Positions 52,833 to 61,841 of a DNA stretch of 64,000 nucleotides are shown here, piece by piece; the stretch's first letter is position 1, and every line of letters begins with the position of its first letter. The position numbers and the translations under genes were made by a program. Source of the DNA: Gordonia spumicola (GTDB lineage: Bacteria; Actinomycetota; Actinomycetes; Mycobacteriales; Mycobacteriaceae); assembly GCF_009932475.1 (NCBI RefSeq), contig NZ_BJOV01000005.1, positions 496,001-560,000 on the forward strand, given 5' to 3'. Under the pieces are notes generated by a model that worked only from the letters and a program-made list of their open reading frames with translations, made no database searches and was not told where the DNA came from.

Positions 52833-55348
52833 AGTGGCCGTATCAGCGGACATCCGACTTCGACGCCGTGGCACGCGGATGGGCGGAGGGACGACCGGTG
52901 CTGATCACCGGGCCGTCGGGCATCGGCAAGACACGACTGTCACGGGAGTTCGTGGACTCCGTCGGGCGGCGACCGTTCTGGATCATCGGATCGGCCGCCA
53001 TGCGCGACACCCCGCTCGCGGCAGTCGCGGCAGCGGTGCCGGTCGACGCGTCCGGCGGCGTGGCGGCCACCGTGGACAGCCTCCGCGCGGCGCTGTCCGA
53101 CGACGTGGTCGTCATCGTCGAAGCCGCGGAACACCTCGACAGCGCATCGTCGGCTGTGGTCGCGCGACTCGTCTCCTCGATCGCGAGGCCGGGCTTGATC
53201 ACCGCGGCCGGTGCGGTCGATCCGGTTCTCGCTCGCGCGTTGCGGGATGCGAGCGCGGTGGAGGTCCGGGTGGCGGCGCTGGGACTGGAGGCGACGACGG
53301 ACTTGATCGAATCCAGCCTCGACGGACGACTCGCCGTCGACGATGCGGTGCGCATTCACCGGCTCACCGGAGGAAACCCGCTGATGGTGACCGAAGCGTT
53401 CGACAGTGCGATCGCGTCGGGGGCCGTGGTGCGATGCGACGACGCGGTGTGGCGACTGGACGCCGATCCGGCCATCAGCGCGGGACTGCGGCAGGTGTGT
53501 GCCGACAGGCTCATGCGGGCGACGCCCGCGGAACGGCGGCTGGTCGACCTGCTCGCCCTGTGCCAGCCGCTCCCGTACGAGGTGGTCGACCGACTCGGGT
53601 TGGCCGGCGGCGTCGGTCGAGCGGAGGGCGGGCTCGCATTGCCGATGGGCGACGTGGTGGTGCCGGGCCATGCCGTCTATCCGGAGGTGCGGCGAGCCCA
53701 GATCGGGCAATTGGAGCGTCGGCAGCTCGCCGAGCAGTTGGTCGAGGCCCTCGACGCGATGGACGGCGGTTCGATCGTGCGACTGCACGCCGTCCGCCTG
53801 CGGCAGGAGTACGGTCTCGAGACCGATGTGGACGCGTTGACCGCGTGCTCGGCGACGGCGTTTCAGATGGGCGATCTGGTGTTGGCCGAGAGACTGTCGT
53901 CGGTCGCGGTGGAGTCCGGCGGAGGTCTCGGCGCGCGGCTCCAACTGTCGAGGGCCAGGTCGGCGAGCGGGCGGTCGTCGGAAGCGAGGGAGGTCCTGCG
54001 CGACGTCGACCAGGACTCGCTCGGCGAGGCGGATGTGGCGGGCTATGCGGTCACGGTCGCGATCAATCGCAGTGTGGGGGACGGAGATCATTCGGGAGCG
54101 ATCGGCGTGCTCGACAAGTTCGAGCCGCGTATCGAGGCCGCGGCCTTCCGGGCGTCGTTCGCGGCGGTGCGTGCCCTGGTGCATGTGAATGCCGGCGACC
54201 AGTTCCGGGCATTGCGGTGCGCGCGCACCGCGCGAGGCATCCCGGAGGGTGCGCCGCTGTGGACCACGGTGGGGGCGTACGTCGAAGCCGAGGCGCTGCG
54301 ACGATCCGGGGAGTCGCGTCGAGCGATCGTCATCGCCGACGCCGCGCTGTCCGAAGGCGGCGCCGCGGCGTCATTCGTCGTGAGCGGAGCACGTCGCACC
54401 CTCGTTCAGGCCTTGATCTGCGATGCCGACCTCCCCAGGGCGGTCCTGGTCGCCGATCGACTCCTCGATGAGACGCTCCTGCAGTCCACGCCGCGCGCTC
54501 TCGCGTGTGCGTCGGCGGCGATGGTCGACATGGCTCGGGGTCGGTTCGGTGCCGCGCGGCACCAGTGCCATGACGCGTTGCGCGTCTTGGGGACGGCCGA
54601 CCGGACGGGCCTCGGACGCGGAACCGCGGCTCAACTCGCCGAGATCTGTGCCGTCACCGGCGATGCCGAGGGCGGGAGGCGAGCGGTGGCGCTCAGCGCG
54701 ACAGCTACCGTCGAGCCGCACGGGTGGCCCGGGATCAATCCGCGGCTCGCCGCGGCGTTTGTACTCGTCGCGGAAGGCGAGGTTGCGCGTCCGGCGCGGA
54801 TGTTCCGGGAGATCGCCGCGACCTGCCTGGCGGCCGACCAACGCGTGTCCGCGATCGCAGCGCTCTATTGGGGAGTCCGTCTGGGAGACGCCGAATCTGC
54901 GCATGCGCTGGTCGACGCGGCAGAACTGTGCGACGGCGCGCTGATCGGCATGCAGCGAGATCACGCGACCGCGACGATCGACCGCGCCCCCGACGACCTC
55001 GAACGCGTCGCCGAACGCTTCGGGGATGCGGGCTTTCTGCCGTTCGCTGTGGATGCGGTGAGCCAGGCGATCGTCGTGCACCGTGCGCGGGGAGAGGTTC
55101 GATCGGTTCGGCGGCTGGTCGACCGGCGAGAGACATGGCGTTCCGGCTGCGACCCGATGACGACTCCGGCAGTGCGCGACTCCCAGTCCGTCGCAGTCTT
55201 GACCCGCCGTGAGTTCGAGGCGCACGCGATGGCCTCGGTCGGCTTGACCGTCGCCGATATCGCAGTGCGACTCGGAGTCCGGGAACGGACAGTCCGTTCA
55301 GTCCTGCACACCGCGTACGAGAAGTCGGGCGTGCCCCGCAGCAGATGA
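52829..55348 (+). CDS. Second LuxR-type ATPase regulator, Walker A intact, Walker B degenerate
   Basis: An 839-residue protein of the same architecture as its neighbour. Walker A is complete (GPSGIGKT, 28-35), but at Walker B the acidic pair is replaced: VVVIVEAAEHL (93-103) has Glu-Ala instead of Asp-Asp. The middle 550 residues are helical repeats; the C-terminal HTH is LTRREFEAHAMASVGLTVADIAVRLGVRERTVRSVLHTAYEKSGV. The GTG start lies within the stop of the first regulator (GTGA), so they are co-translated. Since each has the Walker half that the other lacks, they may work as a heteromeric pair; see findings. Targets unknown; the secreted/membrane pair downstream is a candidate. Confidence 0.85.
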   Translation: MKWPYQRTSDFDAVARGWAEGRPVLITGPSGIGKTRLSREFVDSVGRRPFWIIGSAAMRDTPLAAVAAAVPVDASGGVAATVDSLRAALSDDVVVIVEAAEHLDSASSAVVARLVSSIARPGLITAAGAVDPVLARALRDASAVEVRVAALGLEATTDLIESSLDGRLAVDDAVRIHRLTGGNPLMVTEAFDSAIASGAVVRCDDAVWRLDADPAISAGLRQVCADRLMRATPAERRLVDLLALCQPLPYEVVDRLGLAGGVGRAEGGLALPMGDVVVPGHAVYPEVRRAQIGQLERRQLAEQLVEALDAMDGGSIVRLHAVRLRQEYGLETDVDALTACSATAFQMGDLVLAERLSSVAVESGGGLGARLQLSRARSASGRSSEAREVLRDVDQDSLGEADVAGYAVTVAINRSVGDGDHSGAIGVLDKFEPRIEAAAFRASFAAVRALVHVNAGDQFRALRCARTARGIPEGAPLWTTVGAYVEAEALRRSGESRRAIVIADAALSEGGAAASFVVSGARRTLVQALICDADLPRAVLVADRLLDETLLQSTPRALACASAAMVDMARGRFGAARHQCHDALRVLGTADRTGLGRGTAAQLAEICAVTGDAEGGRRAVALSATATVEPHGWPGINPRLAAAFVLVAEGEVARPARMFREIAATCLAADQRVSAIAALYWGVRLGDAESAHALVDAAELCDGALIGMQRDHATATIDRAPDDLERVAERFGDAGFLPFAVDAVSQAIVVHRARGEVRSVRRLVDRRETWRSGCDPMTTPAVRDSQSVAVLTRREFEAHAMASVGLTVADIAVRLGVRERTVRSVLHTAYEKSGVPRSR

Positions 55349-55507
55349 CCTGCCCGCGGGAATCGGAGTCGTCCCACTGAGTACCCGAGCGTGCGAAGTC
55401 GAGTAGCCGGTGACATCCCGCGTCGCGCCCGGCCGACGCAGCATGGGACAGGTACATCCGAACCGAAGCGGTCACGACGGCGGCGCGGTCAGAGGAAGGA
55501 GACGAAG

Positions 55508-56089
55508 ATGAGGACGATCGGGGTCAAACGGCTGGCAGTGGTGGGAGTCGGAGTCGTCGCACTGGGCGCGGGATCGCTCGTCGGCACCGGTGACGCATCC
55601 GCCTGGGTGACGAGATCCGGGCACCCCGCGTCGGTGGAGACGTCGGGCGACCACCTCAAGGTCTCGGCGACCAACCCGTTCGAGGTGGAGATGCTGTGCG
55701 CGGTGTCGGCGTTCCCTCGAGCGGACAAGGACAAGCTGGACGAACTCGCCGGGCGGCTGCGTTCGGCCCTGGTGAACGCCCGCGCCCGCGATGTCGACGC
55801 CTACAACGCCGACAACCAGGCCATCGGTGAACTCAACGCATACCTCGGTGGTCGAGTGCTGGGCACCGGTGGTCTGAGGGTCCCCGCGTCCGGGTCGGAG
55901 AGCGCCGAGCTTCCGACGCTGACGAGTCCCGTCGACAAGTACTCGGTGCTGACCATCTGCAAAGTCGACCTGAACGGAGACGAGGACGACACGCCCGAGA
56001 CGCTCGATCTCGACGCGCAGGTGTTCAATCCGTCCGCCGCGTCGTCGGGAGACACATGGGGAAGTCTCGGTGATCTCCTGCCCATCTGA
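55508..56089 (+). CDS. Secreted protein of unknown function
   Basis: A 193-residue protein with a signal peptide (basic MRTIGVKR, hydrophobic core, cleavage probably after GDASA). The mature part has two cysteines (EMLCAVSAF and LTICKVDLN) and acidic stretches (NGDEDDTPETLDLD). No known domain is recognised. AAGGAG is placed normally before the ATG. The gene overlaps the next by 20 bases, indicating co-expression with the large membrane protein. Confidence 0.75.
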   Translation: MRTIGVKRLAVVGVGVVALGAGSLVGTGDASAWVTRSGHPASVETSGDHLKVSATNPFEVEMLCAVSAFPRADKDKLDELAGRLRSALVNARARDVDAYNADNQAIGELNAYLGGRVLGTGGLRVPASGSESAELPTLTSPVDKYSVLTICKVDLNGDEDDTPETLDLDAQVFNPSAASSGDTWGSLGDLLPI

Positions 56090-58124
56090 CCGCGTGGCGG
56101 TCCGCATCGGGCATGCCCGGGCGGCCTGGCTCGCGTTCGCGGTGATGGGGGGAATCGTCGCGTCGGCGGCAGGGTCGGCCGCGGCTGAGCCGAGTTCGGC
56201 GACGCCTCCCGCCGCGACGAACACGGTGTGCGAGACGGCCGACAGACTGATCGGAGCCGGCGACCCGGTGGGGGCCGGGCAACTCCTCGAGCGACCAGAT
56301 CCGGGCGCTGCGGGCAAGACGTACGGCGACGCCTGCAGTACCCAGGCTGCCGCGGCACAGCAGGCGGTCGTCGCGGCCGACGGACTGATCGACCGCGCCG
56401 TGGTGCTGAGGAGGGGCACCCCGGACTCGGCCGTCAGGGAGGAGATCGGACGGCTGATCGTCGATGCTCGAAAACTGAACCGGCACGTCGACGTCAGGCC
56501 GGAGGTAGTCGAATTCGACGCACCGAAACAGGCCGGATCGGCACCCGTCGACGCGCGATCCCGGTGGTCGGCGTTCGAGACGGACGTCGTCGGACCGGCG
56601 TGGGATCTTCTCACGAAGGGACTGCTCGCCCTCCTTCTCGCAGTGGTCGCAGCCCGGCTCCTGGTTCCGGTTCCAGGCATCGACTGGCGACGGTCCGCTT
56701 CGAGTGCGAAGCGGTGGGGTGTTCTCGGCGTCATACTCGGGTGTGCGCTTGCGTTCGCTCCGATGATCGTGTCGTGGATCGGCGCTCCGACCGTCGCGCA
56801 GTTGGTCCTGATGGTGCTTCTCGGGGTGGCGGTCGCGGGGTCGCTCGGCCGGGCGGTCTCGACTCGTCAACGGATCACCATCGACCGCGGATCGTCCTCG
56901 ACGTCGTCAGACGACGGGACGACTCCACTGCCGAGCGTCATCACCAGTCACCTCGAACAGCTGGGGTCTGGGCCGCACCGTGGCGTCGAACTGACCAAGG
57001 GCACGGACACCACTGTTCTCGACAAGTCGACGATCACCGCCTTGGTGAACGGCGGGGTCGTCGACTTGCTCAAGAACTCTGTCGTCGAACTGTTAGGGGT
57101 GAGCCCGTGGCGGATATCGGTCACGAGCAACAAAGCACAGACCGGCGACGGCGGGGAGTCTGGTGCGCCCGTGGTCCACACGATCACCGTCTCGCACAAC
57201 CGTAGAACCCGGCACTCGTACACGGTGACGTCGGCGGACCTGACAGTCGGAAGCGAGACGATCCCGGTCGAGAAGATGGTCGCCGCGGCCGCGTTGACCA
57301 GCCTCGGTGAGTACTTCGTCCGCGACTTCTCCGCCGAAGCCGGGACTACGAAATGGCGAAGTCTCGGCTGGTCGTATGCGGCCCAGGACAAGGACCTTCC
57401 CGAGCCCGTCCGTCTGGAACTGTGCCAGCGTGCGGTCGCCGAAGACCCGTTCAACATGCAGGCCCAGCACGCATTGTGGCACCTGACATACCGCGACTCG
57501 AGAGATCCCACGACGCTGCTCGCCTATGCGGAGTGGCTGGACTGGGCGGAGAAGGTGGTGGTCAAGAGAGGCCACGACCCGCGATCGCCGTTGCGCTTGC
57601 GGATGATGTACACGGCCGCCGCGGTCACGCTGAACGCGCAGGTGTTGATGACACGATCGGCGGCACCGAGCGCTCCGTGGCCGGATACCTACTCGCCGCC
57701 CCCGCCGGTTTCGATCCCTTCAGCGGATGACGCAGCGAAGAGGGTCGAGAAGCTTGTTCGCGCCCTTCCAGGTCTGTACGCCGACCCTGCTGATCCTTTC
57801 GTTCGGCACATGTGGCTGCTCGCATTCGCGTTGATGCGGTGCTCCCATTCGCCGGACGTCGCACCGATTGGACCTGCGGCACGTCTGGCGTCCGAGGCGT
57901 TGAATTGGAGCAGCGTGGCTCGATACAACGAAGCGTGCAGGCTCGTGATGGCCGACGGCGATTCGAGTGACGAAGAGATCATGCGTCTGCTCGACTTCCG
58001 CCTCCTGCGCACGGAGTCCCCGATCGAGGCATTCGGACGTGACCCGTACTTGACGGAGTGGATGGACGACAGGCGTACAGCGGCCCTCGTCGAGAGGCGT
58101 ACGGCAAGGGGACTGTCCGGCTGA
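56070..58124 (+). CDS. Large membrane protein of unknown function
   Basis: A 684-residue protein. A signal-like hydrophobic segment (about 17-40), an external stretch to about residue 175, then two or three membrane helices (LLTKGLLALLLAVVAARLLVP, WGVLGVILGCALAFAPMIVSWIG, VAQLVLMVLLGVAVAGSLG), followed by about 430 cytoplasmic residues. The soluble part contains helical, TPR-like segments (LELCQRAVAEDPFNMQAQHALWHLTYRD, TLLAYAEWLDWAEKVV). I know no family with this layout. It starts with GTG inside the preceding gene; GTG 56094 is an alternative. It may be the membrane partner of the secreted protein before it. Confidence 0.7.
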   Translation: MISCPSDRVAVRIGHARAAWLAFAVMGGIVASAAGSAAAEPSSATPPAATNTVCETADRLIGAGDPVGAGQLLERPDPGAAGKTYGDACSTQAAAAQQAVVAADGLIDRAVVLRRGTPDSAVREEIGRLIVDARKLNRHVDVRPEVVEFDAPKQAGSAPVDARSRWSAFETDVVGPAWDLLTKGLLALLLAVVAARLLVPVPGIDWRRSASSAKRWGVLGVILGCALAFAPMIVSWIGAPTVAQLVLMVLLGVAVAGSLGRAVSTRQRITIDRGSSSTSSDDGTTPLPSVITSHLEQLGSGPHRGVELTKGTDTTVLDKSTITALVNGGVVDLLKNSVVELLGVSPWRISVTSNKAQTGDGGESGAPVVHTITVSHNRRTRHSYTVTSADLTVGSETIPVEKMVAAAALTSLGEYFVRDFSAEAGTTKWRSLGWSYAAQDKDLPEPVRLELCQRAVAEDPFNMQAQHALWHLTYRDSRDPTTLLAYAEWLDWAEKVVVKRGHDPRSPLRLRMMYTAAAVTLNAQVLMTRSAAPSAPWPDTYSPPPPVSIPSADDAAKRVEKLVRALPGLYADPADPFVRHMWLLAFALMRCSHSPDVAPIGPAARLASEALNWSSVARYNEACRLVMADGDSSDEEIMRLLDFRLLRTESPIEAFGRDPYLTEWMDDRRTAALVERRTARGLSG

Positions 58125-58168
58125 TCACGGCGGGACTCGGCGCCTGCGAGTCCCGCCGTGCCGCTACG

Positions 58169-60232
58169 TCACGGCATGCCCGCGGCGACCTCGGTGCCTT
58201 GGCGGATGGCGCGCTTGGCGTCGAGTTCGGAGGCGAGGTCGGCTCCGCCGATGACGTGGGTGATCACACCCGCCTCGGTGAGCGGGTCGACGAGGTCGCG
58301 GACCGATTCCTGACCCGCGCAGACGACGACGTTGTCCACCTCGAGCACGCGCTGGCCGGTCACGTTGCCCTCCTTGTCACGGATGGTGATGTGCAGGCCC
58401 GCGTCGTCGATCTTGTCGTAGCTCGCGCCCGAGATCTGCTCGACGCCTTTCATCTTGACGGTCGCGCGGTGCACCCAGCCGGACGTCTTGCCGAGCCCCT
58501 TGCCCTGGCCGCCCGGCTTGCGCTGCACCATGTACACCTGGCGCGTCGCGGGCAGTGGGCGTGGCTTGGTGACGAAGCCGGGGGTGTCGAGGTCTTCGGT
58601 GACACCCCACTCCTGCTCCCACTCCTTCAGGTTCAGCGTGGGTGACTCGTCGACGGTCAGGAATTCGGTGACGTCGAAGCCGATACCGCCCGCACCGATC
58701 ACCGCGACGCGCTTGCCGATCTCCCGGTGCCCGAGGACGGCGTCGGCGTACGACACGACCATCGGGTGGTCGATGCCGTCGATGTCCGGCACGCGCGGCA
58801 CCACACCGGTGGCGACGACGACCTGGTCGAAGCCGCCGTCGATGATCTCCTGCGCCGACACGCGGGTGCCGAGGTGGACGTTCACGTTGTTGATCTCGAG
58901 CTGGCGGGTGAAGTAACGGATCGTCTCGTTGAACTCCTCCTTGCCGGGGATGCGGGCGGCGATGGAGAACTGGCCGCCGATGCTGTCGCCGCCCTCGTAG
59001 AGGTCGACGCGGTGACCGCGCTGAGCGGCCGAGACCGCGGCCGACAGGCCGGCGGGTCCGGCGCCGACTACGGCGACGCGCTTGGCGGTGCGGGTGGCGC
59101 CGAGCGTGAGGACGGTCTCTCGACCCGCACGCGGATTCAGCAGACACGACACCTTCTGGCCCACGAACGCGTGGTCCAGACACGCCTGGTTGCAGCCGAT
59201 GCAGGTGTTGATCTCGTCGGACCGGCCGTCTTCGGCCTTGTTCGCGAACTCGGGATCGGCGAGCAGCGGGCGCGCCATCGAGACGGCGTCCACCTTGCCG
59301 CCGGAGAGGATCTCCTCGGCGAACTCGGGTGTGTTGATGCGGTTGGACGCGATCAGCGGGATCGAGACGACGTCGCGCAGGCGCTCGGTGAACTTCACGA
59401 ACGCGCCGCGCGGCACCGACGTGACGATGGTCGGGACCTGCGCCTCGTGCCAGCCGATGTCGGTGTTGATGGCGTCGACGCCCAGTTCCTCGGCCTTGCG
59501 GGCGAGCTGCGCGATCTCGTCGAACGTCTGACCGTTCTTCACGAAGTCGGCGACGCTCTGCCGCAGGATGACGGGGAAGTCACGCGGGGTCTGCTTGCGG
59601 ATCTCTTTGATGATCTCCAGCAGGAAGCGCTGGCGGTTCTCCGTCGAACCGCCCCACTTGTCGGTGCGGTCGTTGGTGTGCGGGCACAGGAACTGGTTGA
59701 TCAGGTAGCCCTCGCCGCCCATGATCTCGATGGCGTCGTAGCCCGCCCTGCGGGCCAGCTTCGCGGCCTGACCGAACGACCGGATCACGTGCCAGATGAT
59801 CTGTTCGGTCATCTTGATGTGCTTGAACGGGTGGATCGGTGACGGTTCGCTGCCCGCGGCCACCTTGAACGGCGTGTAGCCGTAGCGCCCGGCGTGAATG
59901 ATCTGCAGCGCGATCTTGCCGCCCTCGGCGTGTACGGCCTTGGTGAACTCGCGGTGCCGGATCACATCGGCCTGGTTCGTCATCTTGCCGGCGAACGGCA
60001 GCAGCAGGCCGGTGCGCGACGGCGCGAAACCGCCCGTGATGATCAGGCCGACGCCGCCGCGTGCGCGCTCGGCGTAGTAGGCGGCCAGCTTCGGGGTGTC
60101 CCAGACGCGGTCCTCGAGGCCGGTGTGCATCGATCCCATGACGATGCGATTGCGCAGCGTGGTGCCGCCGATCGTCAGGGGCTCGAAGAGGAGCGGGTAG
60201 TGGGCGTTGGGTTCGGCCGTGTGGGCTGACAT
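58169..60232 (-). CDS. fadH: NADPH-dependent 2,4-dienoyl-CoA reductase
   Basis: A 687-residue iron-sulfur flavoenzyme that reduces 2,4-dienoyl-CoA during degradation of unsaturated fatty acids. The N-terminal OYE-like TIM barrel begins YPLLFEPLTIGGTTLRNRIVMGSMHTGLED; the 4Fe-4S ligands are in CIGCNQACLDHAFVGQKVSCLLNP; the FAD motif is VAVVGAGPAGLSAAVSAAQRGHRVDLYEGG and the NADPH motif VAVIGAGGIGFDVTEFL. Length and order match E. coli FadH (671 residues). It is preceded by a PadR regulator gene on the same strand, 40 bases apart, and probably controlled by it. Confidence 0.94.
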   Translation of the reverse strand: MSAHTAEPNAHYPLLFEPLTIGGTTLRNRIVMGSMHTGLEDRVWDTPKLAAYYAERARGGVGLIITGGFAPSRTGLLLPFAGKMTNQADVIRHREFTKAVHAEGGKIALQIIHAGRYGYTPFKVAAGSEPSPIHPFKHIKMTEQIIWHVIRSFGQAAKLARRAGYDAIEIMGGEGYLINQFLCPHTNDRTDKWGGSTENRQRFLLEIIKEIRKQTPRDFPVILRQSVADFVKNGQTFDEIAQLARKAEELGVDAINTDIGWHEAQVPTIVTSVPRGAFVKFTERLRDVVSIPLIASNRINTPEFAEEILSGGKVDAVSMARPLLADPEFANKAEDGRSDEINTCIGCNQACLDHAFVGQKVSCLLNPRAGRETVLTLGATRTAKRVAVVGAGPAGLSAAVSAAQRGHRVDLYEGGDSIGGQFSIAARIPGKEEFNETIRYFTRQLEINNVNVHLGTRVSAQEIIDGGFDQVVVATGVVPRVPDIDGIDHPMVVSYADAVLGHREIGKRVAVIGAGGIGFDVTEFLTVDESPTLNLKEWEQEWGVTEDLDTPGFVTKPRPLPATRQVYMVQRKPGGQGKGLGKTSGWVHRATVKMKGVEQISGASYDKIDDAGLHITIRDKEGNVTGQRVLEVDNVVVCAGQESVRDLVDPLTEAGVITHVIGGADLASELDAKRAIRQGTEVAAGMP

Positions 60233-60272
60233 GGCAGGACCTTTCTCTCGTGGCTGTGGTCGGTGAGGAAGT

Positions 60273-60821
60273 TCAGGAGTTCTGGAGTTCGCGGCGGAAA
60301 CCGGTGAGGGCCTCGTCGCACCAATCGACGGTCGCCTCGGTGGCGCGGATGCCGCCGCGGAGGACGATGTACTGGTTGAGTCGACGCCCGCGCAGGGTGT
60401 CGGGGTCGGGATAGTAGTCGCGTTCGAAGCCGCGATAGACCTCGAGCATCGCCGCGGCCTCGTCGCGATGGCAGGCGAGCTGGTCGATCACCTCGGAGAG
60501 GTCGCCCATGTCGGCGGCCCGCAGCTTGACGCCGAGGTCGCTGCGCATCGGGGGGAACGGCGTCGGCGTGGCGACCCAGTCGGCGAGCATGTCCCGGCCC
60601 GCGTCGGAGATCGTGTAGACCTTCTTGTCCGGTCGGCCGTCCTGCGGGACGGCCTCGAAGCTCACCAGACCGTCGGCGTGCAGCTTCTTGAGCGTCCGAT
60701 AGATCTGCTGGTGAGTGGCCGACCAGAAGTATCCGATGGACCGCACGAACTGCTGCCCGATCTCGTAGCCGGTCCCCGGGCGCTCGGTCAGCGAGACGAG
60801 GATGGCGTGCTCCAGTGCCAT
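60273..60821 (-). CDS. PadR family transcriptional regulator
   Basis: A 182-residue regulator. The winged-helix domain reads MALEHAILVSLTERPGTGYEIGQQFVRSIGYFWSATHQQIYRTLKKLHADGLVSF, with the wing DGRPDKKVYTISDAGRDML, all typical for PadR. The C-terminal helical dimerisation domain (VIDQLACHRDEAAAMLEVYRGFERDYY) belongs to the Vir_act_alpha_C type. PadR proteins usually repress neighbouring genes and respond to acyl or aromatic compounds; here fadH (downstream) and the SMP-30 gene (divergent) are candidate targets. An inverted repeat lies in the divergent promoter region. Confidence 0.9.
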   Translation of the reverse strand: MALEHAILVSLTERPGTGYEIGQQFVRSIGYFWSATHQQIYRTLKKLHADGLVSFEAVPQDGRPDKKVYTISDAGRDMLADWVATPTPFPPMRSDLGVKLRAADMGDLSEVIDQLACHRDEAAAMLEVYRGFERDYYPDPDTLRGRRLNQYIVLRGGIRATEATVDWCDEALTGFRRELQNS

Positions 60822-60850
60822 GCGACGACGCTAGCAGTGCACCAACGCAC

Positions 60851-60883
60851 TATGCAACAGGGCGGTATGAAACAAGGTGCATA
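60851..60883. promoter_or_regulatory. Candidate PadR operator in the divergent promoter
   Basis: TATGCAAC (60851-60858) and GTGCATA (60877-60883) are inverted half-sites of the ATGCA/TGCAT type often bound by PadR proteins, 18 bases apart. A further GTGCA occurs close to the padR start (60837-60841). They lie between padR and the divergent SMP-30 gene. Confidence 0.4.
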
Positions 60884-60923
60884 TAGGTGGGCGCTGTGCT
60901 GCGAAGACTGATATGAAGGTGCC

Positions 60924-61841
60924 GTGACCACTCTGCGACGTATCGACCTTCCCGGATCCGCACCCGAAGACGTCGCCGTCCTGCCCGACGGCCGCATCGC
61001 GACGGGCCTGGCAGACGGACGTCTGCTCGCCGTCGACCCGACCACCGGAGCCGTCGAGGTCCTCGCCGACACCGCGGGGCACCTCCTCGGACTCGACGCC
61101 CGCGCCGACGGCTCGATCGTCATCTGCGACCACGACCGCGGGCTCCTGCTCCTCGAAGCGGGCAAGCAGCGTGCGGAGGTCCTCGCCGACACCGTCGACG
61201 GCAGACCGCTGCACTTCGCGAGCAACGCGGTCACCGCCTCCGACGGGACCGTGTACTTCACCTCGTCCAGCCAGCGCTTCACCATCGACCGGTGGCGCGC
61301 CGACCTCATCGAGCACTCCGGAACCGGGCGGCTCATGCGACGCACCGTCGACGGAAGCGTCGAGGTGTTGCGCGGGGGACTCCAGTTCGCGAACGGAGTC
61401 GTCCTGGCGCCGGACGAGTCGTACGTGCTGGTCGCCGAGACCGGAGCCGCCCGGATCTCACGGCTCCGGCTCACCGGCGACCGCGCGGGCGAATGGGACG
61501 TCTTCGCCGACGACTTGCCCGGCTATCCCGACAACATGTCGGTCGGCAGTGACGGCTTGGTGTGGGTGGCGCTCGCGTCACCCCGCAACAGCGTCCTGGA
61601 AGCCTTGTTCAAGCTGCCCCTGCGGGCCCGCAAGGTCCTCGCCCGAGCGCCCGAGCGCGTGGGGCCTGCGCCGGAAGAGATCGTGTGGGCCCTCGGCATC
61701 GCCTTCGACGGCACGGTGGCGCGGAACGTACGGCTCGACGACGTCGACTTCTCGTTCGCGACCGGAGTCGTCGAAGTGGACGGCACGTTGTACTTCGGGA
61801 CGATCCACCACGACGCGATCGCCGTCGTCGTGCCCGACTGA
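60924..61841 (+). CDS. SMP-30/strictosidine-synthase-like beta-propeller protein
   Basis: A 305-residue six-bladed beta-propeller hydrolase-like protein. Repeats of the type EDVAVLPDGRIATGLADGRLLAVD and VYFTSSSQRF...GTGRLMRR, with LQFANGVVLAPDESYVLVAETGAARISRLRL, place it in the SMP-30/gluconolactonase/strictosidine synthase-like group, where lactonase or esterase activity with Ca is common. It starts with GTG. The last 264 bases are also open on the other strand as the tail of the ABC exporter gene. The substrate is unknown. Confidence 0.87.
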   Translation: MTTLRRIDLPGSAPEDVAVLPDGRIATGLADGRLLAVDPTTGAVEVLADTAGHLLGLDARADGSIVICDHDRGLLLLEAGKQRAEVLADTVDGRPLHFASNAVTASDGTVYFTSSSQRFTIDRWRADLIEHSGTGRLMRRTVDGSVEVLRGGLQFANGVVLAPDESYVLVAETGAARISRLRLTGDRAGEWDVFADDLPGYPDNMSVGSDGLVWVALASPRNSVLEALFKLPLRARKVLARAPERVGPAPEEIVWALGIAFDGTVARNVRLDDVDFSFATGVVEVDGTLYFGTIHHDAIAVVVPD

